Shown here in pieces: positions 55,251 through 64,000 of a stretch of DNA of 64,000 nt (positions are counted from its first letter, which is position 1; each line of letters opens with the position of its first letter). The stretch is from Stomoxys calcitrans (taxonomy: Eukaryota > Arthropoda > Insecta > Diptera > Muscidae). The position numbers and the translations under genes are program-made. The notes beneath the pieces were generated by a model. It searched no databases. It saw nothing but the letters and a program-made list of their open reading frames with translations, and was not told where the DNA came from. The stretch spans positions 14,660,643 to 14,724,642 of the forward strand of contig NC_081553.1 of the NCBI RefSeq assembly GCF_963082655.1, in the 5' to 3' direction.

Positions 55251-57473
55251 TGTTACGATTGCCTAAAGTAGGGTATAAATCTCTAAGGTGTAGTTTTGGC
55301 ACGGTGGCTGAGCCGGCTACTCGTCAGCTTTGGGGGGGGATCTTTCAAAATCTGAGATTGTATCAACCATAACATAAACTTTCGTGCCAGAAAAGTGTAG
55401 ATTCCTTTTTGTTTCATGCGACAAAAAGATTTGAAGGAACAAAAAAAAATATATAGAAGAGAGAAAACGAACCAAAACAAAAGAAAAAAAAAAAAAAAAC
55501 ACAAAACAAGAACCTGCTCAAAGAAGATCGAAGGTGAAGTAAACAGAGAGCACCCAAGTAGTACCAATCAATCTGTTTGTCTTCCCCCTGTGTGACTGAG
55601 CCTCCCACCCCTCCTGCAGTTCAGCGAACATACAGCCTATGTACTGCCTGGCCCATAAAAAAATGCAATAAATCGGCAGCACCCTATCGTACATGCTTTC
55701 GATCACCACCTCACATGGTGTTTAGATTAAACAGGTTCCATTATCCATTACTCTCTTTTGTTACCTACCATATCCAGCACCCCCCTCTTTGACCGTAGAA
55801 GTCTACTCCCACATCTCTATCTCAATGATTAAGAAAAAGAAGAAGACATAAATTCGCCACTCAATGTCATTATATATATATTTAATTCATTTAAAGGAGG
55901 CAGTATGATAAATGATAGAAAAAAATGAGAACAATAGATAAGCATAAAAATTAATAATTTTTGTTTTGGGTTTATTATCTAAGTGTGAGATGAATCTCTT
56001 AATTATACTTATTCAATATTATTATTTTTTTTTTTTTTTTTTTTTCTTCAAATTCCTTCTCTTTTCCTAATTTTCTCTTAGTACAAATTCTTACTCTTAA
56101 TTAATGTAATTCCTTTTTTTTTACATTCTTTCTTCAAACTTCTTTATGTAAACAAATCTCACTTAGATTCTCTTAGCCTAAAGTAATTACTCACCCACAA
56201 TACAGCGCTATATTATGTGAGTTTAACCAAAAGAGATTTAAAAATCATATTACGTTGGCAAATTCTCTTTTTTTTTCTCTATTAATTCATTTTTGTTTTT
56301 GTTCCTTTGTAAAATTTATACGCGAATTTGATGCATGCAAAAAAAAAATAAATAAATAATTCAATAAACTAAAATTATATGTATATAAAGATAAGTAGGT
56401 ATAAATGACATTTAATTTTTCTATATGTTTTTTTCTTTTGTAAATATGTACATGGGTTAATGATTTAAATTCTTGTTAAAATAAATTCGGATCAGCCCAT
56501 CTAGGTACAGCCTTGATCATCTTACAACGGGGATGGAGCAATAGTTAGGCATTCTTTTCTGGTTTCACTTCTCGTCAGTTGGGGATACTTTAGCATAGGT
56601 GATAAATAGGTAGTCTAATGCATTTTTTGTTTTTGCTTCAATCACTTCTTTCGTTATTCTTTTTTTTTTTTTTTTTTTTTTTAAGCTCTTTTTCTTACTT
56701 TATTTTTTTTTTTTTTTTGGGGTTACACATTCCGCTCAATTTAATTTAACAATAATTTCGTAACTGTTTTGTCTGATGTCGATAGCATTTGTTTATTAGG
56801 TGATGAAACAGGCCACAGTGCTGATTTCTTTTTCCTTTTTTTTTTTTGGAAATTTTATGTTTTAGAGGAGTTTACACAAACTATTGTCCACCTTTATCTG
56901 TTTTATTATTATTTCTTTTTTCTGTTGTGATATTTTTCTTCTTTTTAAACATATGACTTTTTTTACGTCTATTTTATACATTAACAAATTAACATTAGCT
57001 TTAAAGGCCTCTTGAGGCTTCAATGTTCATCACATGCTTCCCAGTGCTTAAATATTGTTCTCAAACAGTTTTTTGCGTTTATTCCGTTTGAAATTTTTTT
57101 TTCTTTTTTCTTATTCTTTAAAGAAGGTATATGTATTTTTTTTTTATATTTAATATATTAATAAGTTTATTTAATATATTTATAATATTTTCTTTTTAGT
57201 TAGGTTATGTAGGTCTTCGACTTTTTCTTGGCTTTCCTTCTTAGAGGTTCGATCAGATTTTCACACGTGTCTCAGTCCCACTTGTCATTCAAATCCCTCC
57301 TCAAAATCAAGTCACAGCAACCTCCACTCCTCAAAAATAAGTTCTTCTCTCACACTCTCACTAAAAGCTCAATCGATAACATTTCAGAATCTGGGTTGTA
57401 TTTTATGGGACGTAAAGTGGGGCATCTATAATCCTAATGCACATATTTTCTATTACGACAACGCTACGTATCA
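55251..57473 (-). repeat. 5' long terminal repeat (2,223 bp)
   Basis: Same sequence as 47377-49601. The 2-bp length difference is fully explained by four homopolymer runs that differ by one base each (24 vs 23, 15 vs 16, 13 vs 12 and 11 vs 10 T). I noticed no substitutions. Confidence 0.93.
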
Positions 57474-57477
57474 AAAT
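57474..57477. repeat. LTR element target duplication, right
   Basis: AAAT, matching 47373-47376. Confidence 0.75.
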
Positions 57478-58347
57478 TTACGACTATTAAATGATTCATC
57501 GCTTTTATTTTCTTGCTAATTTTCGTCAGTTTTATAAAGTTTTATTTTTTGCAAACATAAATGAACTAGCGAAAAGAGATGGTACGATAATACCTTATAT
57601 TGCAATATGCTACAATCAATTAGCCCATTTTATAGTTGGCTAAATAAAACCTTTTTATGGTTGATTAATTGAGACCGAGTCTGCTGGTGTGGTGTGAAAA
57701 GCGCAAAATCGTCTTTCATACCACATGCATCTCAAGACAATAAAATTATCCTAAATATTGGTGTCGAAACAAAGCCGTAGATAAATCGTCAAATTATGTA
57801 TGCAAACATACGATGTTTTGTTTTTTCGATTTGGATGCATCCCATGAGACGATGACCATGAATGATGTATAAATGAGCCAAACAATGGGTACATACATAT
57901 ATTACAAATATGGAAATGAGCAAATTTATATAAAACATAGGTAAGTATAAACCAAAATAAAGGGGTCATAGCTCATGTATCAAAATATTTATGGTATTCA
58001 TAAGTTAACATTAACTTCACTTAGAAAAACGTTAATATTCCACTATCGAGAATAGCAAATACCTTGCTTTGAAAAGAACTTTCAATCGGAAAAAAATCAA
58101 TAACTGATTTTTTAGCTCTGTTATTGAGGAAAATTGCTTCTGAATTTTAGTCTCAATAAATCGATTTCTCCACCATATGTGCGAAATGCAATTTTCCCCA
58201 TCTACAAAATACTTTTATAGATTATAATCTAACAAAGCTAGAACTCTAGTATTTAAACATATGTTAATAGTATAAACGTCTTTTTTTTTTGGTATTGTCA
58301 ATAAACAGGTTTCCTGTTAAAAACAATTACCGTTTACTTGCACTTAC
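57478..58347. other. Intron 1, 5' part, nothing recognised
   Basis: Low-repeat AT-rich DNA between the LTR element and the proposed first coding exon. No transposon recognised. Confidence 0.35.
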
Positions 58348-58365
58348 TAGCCAAGTTAGATTCAT
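58348..58365 (-). CDS. Proposed elongase exon 1, six codons with start
   Basis: ATG (58365-58363) followed by five codons giving MNLTWL, then a consensus donor GTAAGT at 58347-58342. The phase is 0, as exon 2 requires. An in-frame TAG lies two codons upstream, so the frame cannot extend further. The joined N-terminus has the length expected for the ELOVL7 type and gains an NLT glycosylation motif, a feature common near the luminal N-terminus of ELO proteins. The base at -3 is T, a weak context. Evidence is only frame, splice site and fit, so other exons are possible. Confidence 0.55.
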
Positions 58366-59454
58366 TGACTATTATCACATAGTCAGATAGTGGAATTTTT
58401 TCGAATGTTCTCAGCATTCTTCTGACGTATGAGGAAATTAAATCTAGTTTAGTCACTTACAACCAATCACTTGAACTAAAAGCCATACCAATATACAAGC
58501 TGTGTTTTTGTTAGATATTGCTGGGGGTCTTGTTGCAAAATAAATAAATTAAATTGCAATACATTGGCATGCGAGTTAAGTAATTGTGTTGTAGCTCATT
58601 AATGAGCTTTCCCATCAATCCATCAGGGGAAGAGTTTCTTACAGGTTGGAATAGAAGACTGTGAGAATAAAGTAAATGAATGAACCCTTAAGTTCAATGC
58701 AAAATGTCGATATAACATTTGAAGATCAAGCTTGGTTGTAAATCGTAAACAGAAATAATATGTAAGTAAATAAGGAGTTGATCATTTAGTATAAATGAAA
58801 TCGGAGGAAAACAAAAAATATACAACTATGTTAGTTAAAATCAAATCAGTATCTAAATGTTAATTAATTTCTTTAAAATGCAATTGTGACATTAGTTATC
58901 GTTAGAGAATACTATGTGCCGAATTTCCCTAAAGTTTCGTAAACTATTAATTCATCTACATATTTTCTGAATTTTGTAATTTTAAAGTCCTTTAGAGTCC
59001 ATTCAATAAATTTACAATAAGTAGTACTCTCAAACATGAAGCTTCTTTGGGAAGCTTTACTTCTTTGAGAAGCTTCATGTTTGAGCTTCTTAAGCTAAAT
59101 TATAAGATGATTTTAAAAATTTCCATCAAAATCAACTAATTTTTAATTATTTTTATTAATGTAGTAATCAAAACAAATTAACGGCGATAAATGAGAATAA
59201 CGATAATTAGAACCAAAAAGAAAAAAACATCAACAATTTACGAAAAACGAACAAAAGAGAAATCATACTATTGTATCATATCAAAGTGTCAAAGGAGTTA
59301 GTTTCGATATATATCATTGGTATAATTAGAAACACACGGGGAATTAGGAAGTAGATTAAATTGAAGTGCTACTCTTAAAGAAAACATCCCATCCCATCGA
59401 ATAGAGTGAGAAAATGATTACGTTATTGTTTGATTTTGTAGAATATAATCAGTT
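58366..59454. other. Upstream region of the elongase gene, no repeats seen
   Basis: Mostly unique-looking AT-rich DNA that should include 5' UTR. An acceptor-like TTTCCTCATACGTCAG (minus) ends near 58419 and could join an upstream untranslated exon. GAAGCTTCATGTTTGAG and its inverted copy around 59035-59085 form a perfect-looking stem. Confidence 0.35.
59035..59090. repeat. Inverted repeat, AAACATGAAGCTTC stem
   Basis: CTCAAACATGAAGCTTC at 59031-59047 is inverted as GAAGCTTCATGTTTGAG at 59069-59085, with AAGCTT-rich sequence between. A 17-bp perfect stem. Confidence 0.75.
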
Positions 59455-59592
59455 TTCGTTTGTTTCTCTTCCGAGACGAGCTCTGTGATCGGAGATTTTT
59501 CTTTGCAAATGGAAAAGGAAAGCCATAGATAGCAACACACACGAACCACTATGGAACACGTTTCGTCTTTGGTAAGAAGACTTTTCAATCAG
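59455..59592 (+). repeat. Unnamed interspersed repeat R, plus copy
   Basis: TTCGTTTGTTTCTCTTCCGA, GAGCTCTGTGATCGGAGAT, GAAAAGGAAAGCCATAGATA and CACTATGGAACACGTTTCGT. It is cut off after TTTTCAATC. Confidence 0.6.
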
Positions 59593-61039
59593 CTGCCGTT
59601 CAAAGTTATGAGAGCTGAAATTAATTTGCTTGCTTTGTTATGGCTTCGGTAAAGAAAAAAGTGGAATTTTGAACAGATGGAGACAGGCAGCACGCACGTC
59701 ATTGATAAAAGCAATTCTGATCCAAAAATAAAAAAAAGCAAGAGCAAAAAAACAACGGAGTATATATATGCCGCTCAACAAAACTTGATGTCTCCTTCCT
59801 CTGCTTTCTTTGGCTTCATATGACACTCATCTGAGTGGTGTTCATTTACAAACAACACACGATGCCCATCGATCAAATTGAAAATAAAGTCCACTGGTTC
59901 CTAAACGATTACTAAAACGTTCGCGCATCTCTCGCTCTATTGTATTTGTGCGTGTGTTTTTAGCTAACTTTGCTTTTATGTGACATGCGATACAGACAAT
60001 TGCTTTGGACAAAGTGGCCCTTGAGCGCAAAATGTTGGGTCTCATGCAGTTATCTGCTGAAGACAACGCGTTGTTGTTGCAGTCAATGCATTGCACACTA
60101 GTGATTTGATATTTTTGTTATGGGACTTACTATTATCAATGCCTTTATAAAGGCATTTCTTTACTATGAGTTCCTCATGTCTTTGCACAAGTATAAAAAA
60201 GAAAATGCGAACAAAAAGCAAGCGGATATCAAACACATATTAGGCTTTTGACGAAGTCAGTGTTCGATGTGTAATAGTCCAGTAGGTAGCACATCGGTCA
60301 GTGGATCAAATCACGGAGAAGGCAAATTAAGTTTTCGAAAATCTATAAAAAAATAAAATTAAATTAAAATTCTCATTCTAAAACTAGATCTTCGACGATT
60401 CCAGTCTAAGAGAAAAATTTTAAATTAAGTTGTCTTTCAAATAAAATTGAGAAAGCATTATCGTTTTTTTGTCCTACATTTTCAAAAACTCCTTCGGAGT
60501 ACGGCCTTCTGTAAGCGCTTTATTTGACTATGAGAAGATAGCAAGAAGTAGGGCAGGTCTCTATCATGTCTTTTGTCTGTAAAATAAGGCCTTTTAGAAG
60601 CAGCTTTTACACTGATAGAAAAATGACCGTACTTTGCCAATATCGCCTGGTTTTATTTTGTTCACGTCACTGGCAAAGATTTCTAATACCATTTGGTATC
60701 AATTCAATACCAGACAAAGGAGGGAATTAAAATTACTTTCAGTGATTTTTTTTTGTTCATAAGGGGGTGGAATAATCAATAACGGTCTGGTGCAAAAACC
60801 AATAACAGATTGGTATTAAAACCAACACCATTTCGGTAAGCTATCGATAGCTATATTCATTAAAACGCTGCCGCGATTCCGACTTATCGTTTTTCTAAAG
60901 TATTTCAAACGGAATGATATACTTATCTCAAAGTAAACAAATCACTAAAATTGCACTTTTAAGACCACATTATTTACATATGAACCGATATTCACGCATG
61001 CCTCTGATTATCTTAATTTATAAATTGTATAATGGCAGG
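59593..61039. other. Possible promoter region of the elongase gene; no gene seen
   Basis: Low repeat content. A minus-strand TATATATA lies near 59760-59768. Short frames (59842-60096 and neighbours) are not convincing. At 60620-60840 there is a stretch with inverted ACCAATAACAGATTGGTATT-like pieces, possibly a small MITE. Confidence 0.3.
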
Positions 61040-61805
61040 GTTGTTCAATATATATTATACTAATCTAGTCATTCCATTTGTAACACCTCGTTATATTGAT
61101 CTGCGACCCCATAAATTATATATATTCTGGATCGTCTCGACATTCTGAGTCAATCTAGCCATGTCGAATGCGTCAAGCTGGCAGCTTGAAATTTTGCACA
61201 GATACTTACTATTGCTGTGGGTCGTTGGGGGTTGCAAATGGCCCATTTCATCGGTTCAGATTTGGATATAGCTCCCATATAAACCGATCTCCTGATTTGA
61301 CTTCTTGAGCACCGGGAAGCCTCAGTTGTTATCCGTATTGGCTAAAATTTTTGCACTTAGTGTTCTGCTATCACTTCCAACAACTGTGCTAAATACGGTC
61401 CAAATCGGTCTATAACCTGATATAATTCCCATGTAAATCAATCTCCCGATTTGACTTCTTGAGCCCCTAGGAGCCAAAATTTTTGTCCGATTTGGCTGAA
61501 ATTTAGCACACAGTGTTCTCCAACAACTGTGCCAATTACGGTTCAAATAGGTCTATAACCTGATGTAGCTCCCATATAAACCGATCTCCCGATTTGACTT
61601 TTTGAGCCCTTACAAGCCGCAATTTTATCCTTGTTCGTTTCTTAGAAGCTTTAATTTTGCTGGTGTGACAGAAGTTTGGTATGTAGAATAAAATAATGAC
61701 CTTCAATTAATTTTAGTTTGTATAAATTTTTAACAGAATTCATGGTGGTGGGTTCCTAAAATTCGGCCCGGACGAACTTTAGCACGAAGCACGCTTTACT
61801 TGTTT
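61040..61805 (+). mobile_element. Helentron/DINE-1-like element, family 1
   Basis: Diverged start ATATTATACTAATCTAGTCA, no clear GTCCGTC block (CTAGCCATGTCGAATGCG instead), about three array units with ATATAGCTCCCATATAAACC, then ATGGTGGTGGGTTCCTAAAA, the near-perfect hairpin TTCGGCCCGGACGAA (61762-61776) and CTTTACTTGTTTT. Confidence 0.78.
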
Positions 61806-61937
61806 TTTCTCATCTCGTTAGCGCTAATGAATTTTATATCAAAATTATTTTTTTATAGAACATTTCACGACAATTCAGTTGATTATAGAAGAAAACATTG
61901 CACAAATATTTTATGTTTACGCGAAAATACCAAAAAA

Positions 61938-63357
61938 ACAAGTAAAAGAGTGCTAAGTTCGGCCGGGCCGAATCGTGTATGCTCTCCACCATGGAAGGCA
62001 TTTGTCATGACTTTTTCAATTATATATGAGCTTTATCAAGTTATTGACCGATATGGACCGTACTGGTCATGGTTGTTAAAAGTCATAGAAAAACACCACC
62101 TCCAAAATTTCAGTAAAGTCGAGTTATAATTGCGCCCTCCAGTGTATACCCTCCACCATGGATCGCATTTGTCATGACTTTATCAATTATATATGAGCTT
62201 TATCAAGTTATTGACCGATATGGACCGTACTGGTCATGGTTGTTAGAAGCCATAGAAAAACACCACCTGCAAAATTTCAGTCAATTTAAGTTATAATTGC
62301 GCCCTCCAGAGGGTCAGAAGATCGGTTTATATGGCAGCTATTTCAGGTTATCAACTGATTTAGACCATACTTGGAACAGTTGAAAGTCATAACACGACAT
62401 ATGAAAAATTTCAATTGGACAAGAATTGCGCCCTCTGGAAGCCCAAGAAGTCTAATTGGGAAATTGGTTATTATGGCCGCTATATCAAATTATGGACTGG
62501 TATAGGCCATACTTGGCACAGTTGTTGGAAGTCATACCAAAACGATATATGGAAAACTCCAACCAAATTGAACAAGAATTGCGCTCTCTAGAACCCCAAG
62601 AAGTCTAATTGGGAAATGGGTTTTTATGGCCGCTATATCAGGCTATGGACAGGATGTTGGAAGTCATACATACCAAAACGATATGTGCAAAATTTCAGCC
62701 AAATCAGTTAAGAATTGCGTCCTTTAGAAGCTCAAGAAGCCTAATCGGGATATCGGTTTATATGGCGATATATCAGGTTATGAACCATACTTAGAAAATT
62801 GTTAGAAGTAATATCACCACGTGCTAAATTTCAGCTAAATCGTATAAGAATTGCGTCCTCTAGCAGCTCAAGAAGTCAAGACCCAAGTTTGGTTTATATG
62901 GCAAATATTTCAATTTGGCCCCTTTACAATCCCTCTAGAAGCGCCCTCTAGAAACCCAAGAAGTCAACACCCAAGATTGGTTTATATGACAGATATTTCA
63001 ATTTGGCCCCTTTACAATCCCTCTAAAAGCGCCCTCTAGAAGCTCAAAAAGTCAAGATCCAAGATTGGTTTATATGGCAGATATATCCATTTGGCCCCTT
63101 TACAATCCCAACCGAATTACACTTATAAGAAGTATTTGTGTAAAATTTTAACCGCCTAGCTTTACTTCTTTGAAAGTTAGCCAGCTTTCGACAGACAGGC
63201 GGACGGAGGGACAGACGAACGGACATGGCTAGATCGACTAAAAATGTCATGGCGATCAAGAATATATATTTTATGGGGTCTAAGATGAATATTTCAAGGT
63301 GTTACAAACAGAATGACGAAATTAGTATACCCCCATTCTTTGGTGGAGGGTATGAAA
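61938..63357 (-). mobile_element. Helentron/DINE-1-like element, family 1, with internal duplications
   Basis: Minus strand: start TTTTCATACCCTCCACCAAA, TATTCTTGATCGCCATGACA, GTCCGTTCGTCTGTCCC.., about seven units, hairpin stem GTTCGGCC (61957-61972) and CTCTTTTACTTGTTTT. The 3'-most segment is duplicated: 61980-62140 recurs at about 62150-62310, including the CTCCACCATGGA..CATTTGTCATGACTTT phrase. Confidence 0.82.
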
Positions 63358-64000
63358 AATTGTGCCGTTTCATCTAAACACATATTGGAAATCCCCTGTT
63401 TTGCACCTTCCTCAAAATTATACACATATTTTAGATTCAAGAAAAAGAAAAACAAGTACGATTTGACTAATGACTAACATCAATGTGCTAATAATGCAGG
63501 TTAATGTTAAACAAATTCGTTTGTTTAAATTATACGTTAGGCTGAGACTGCAAGTCATCATCTGTATAAAATCTCGCAATTCTACCATGGAATTTTGAGA
63601 AACTAATGTTTAATTGAGAGAAGCGAGGCAAGCACTACAGTCTGCTTGCTGTCAAAAGCAAATCTCAAAAAAATAATATCTTAACAAGAAAAAATTAGAA
63701 ACAGCTATTGATATAGCCAACAATAGTGCAGCTAACAAATTGGACAAAAGAAAAACACCCCAGAAAACACTAATTGGTATAGAATTAATATTTTTTTTAT
63801 TACATAACCATATGCCAGGCAAAAAACAAACCTGATTTGAAATATACAAAAAGACTAATCAATAGTCAATGCAAGTTAGCTACTAGTAAGTTGGTTTAAC
63901 TACAAAATAATACGACAATATTAGATTAAGTTGATGCGATTATGACATAGAAATCTGTGGGCATTAGATTAAGTTGTATAAGCCGTTTAATTTTCCATTA
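63358..64000. other. Right-edge DNA, nothing recognised
   Basis: AT-rich, no repeat or coding signal that I can identify. Confidence 0.35.

Larger units (their letters stand above)
47377..57473 (-). mobile_element. Ty3/gypsy-type LTR retrotransposon, apparently intact
   Basis: 10,097 bp on the minus strand, the same orientation as the elongase gene whose first intron holds it. Order in element sense: 5' LTR (57473-55251), primer site (55248-55237), gag (54743-53025), pol in the -1 frame, 3' LTR (49601-47377). No envelope frame. The long LTRs, the tRNA-Lys-type primer site and the gag-pol layout recall the Ulysses/Osvaldo group of Drosophila elements; that placement is from memory. Gag and pol are open, so the copy may be recent and perhaps active. 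Confidence 0.92.
7915..58365 (-). other. Very-long-chain fatty acid elongase gene (ELO family), full span
   Basis: Six coding exons give 331 residues: 6, 46, 36, 27, 153 and 63 codons plus stop. Every intron is phase 0 with GT donor and AG acceptor. Introns are about 19.2, 12.7, 0.09, 14.0 and 3.5 kb; all but the 91-base third intron are packed with transposons. Family knowledge: ELO proteins are multi-pass ER membrane condensing enzymes that join malonyl-CoA to a long acyl-CoA, the first and rate-limiting step of each elongation cycle. The closest match from memory is the ELOVL1/ELOVL7 group (LGPKLMENRKPFELRK block). In flies such enzymes supply cuticular hydrocarbons, wax and long-chain sphingolipids; which product is made here cannot be read from sequence. 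Confidence 0.85.

Overview
The window is nuclear DNA of a higher fly, most likely a calyptrate dipteran such as a muscid. The evidence is a split gene with phase-0 introns whose protein resembles insect fatty-acid elongases, an AT-rich base composition, and a dense load of insect transposons: Helentron/DINE-1-like elements, mariner, tRNA-derived SINEs, non-LTR retrotransposons and a Ty3/gypsy LTR element. There are no bacterial operons, CRISPR arrays or rRNA genes. The species is inferred; no database search was possible.

Host genes. (1) The left edge, minus strand (371 to 123), holds the first coding exon of an armadillo-repeat protein, best matched from memory to ARMC5; the rest lies outside the window. 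(2) One very-long-chain fatty-acid elongase gene (ELO/ELOVL1-ELOVL7 type) occupies about 50 kb of the minus strand. I assemble six coding exons: 58365-58348 (six codons, with the start), 39185-39048, 26318-26211, 26119-26039, 12061-11603 (HxxHH catalytic box) and 8106-7915 (stop). All five introns are phase 0 with GT..AG ends, giving a 331-residue protein. A probable 3' UTR runs to about 6.83 kb.

Transposons fill the introns. Intron 1 (58347-39186) holds an intact-looking 10.1-kb Ty3/gypsy-type LTR retrotransposon (47377-57473) in the gene's own orientation. It has 2.2-kb LTRs that differ, as far as I can see, only in homopolymer length, a 4-bp target duplication, a tRNA-Lys-type primer site, and gag and pol joined through a -1 slippery heptamer. 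Introns 2 and 4 hold Helentron-like elements with internal repeats of about 155 bp, LINE remnants, mariner copies, SINEs and foldback elements.

Two Helentron-like families can be told apart by their 3' hairpins. Family 1 carries GTTCGGCC(C/G)GGCCGAAC and family 2 carries a GTCGG-ACCGCCCGAC type. Both have a DINE-1 layout: a GGGTAT-rich start, a GTCCGTCTGTCTGTC-rich block, a repeat array, a hairpin near the 3' end and a terminal ACTTGTTT. The points most worth a second look are the six-codon start exon, the young LTR element with its degenerate Gag zinc knuckles and poor polypurine tract, the Helentron families, a short foldback element with a perfect 9-bp target duplication, a mariner copy at the junction of a segmental duplication, and an unnamed roughly 150-230 bp repeat. 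I saw nothing that I would call a new biochemical system.
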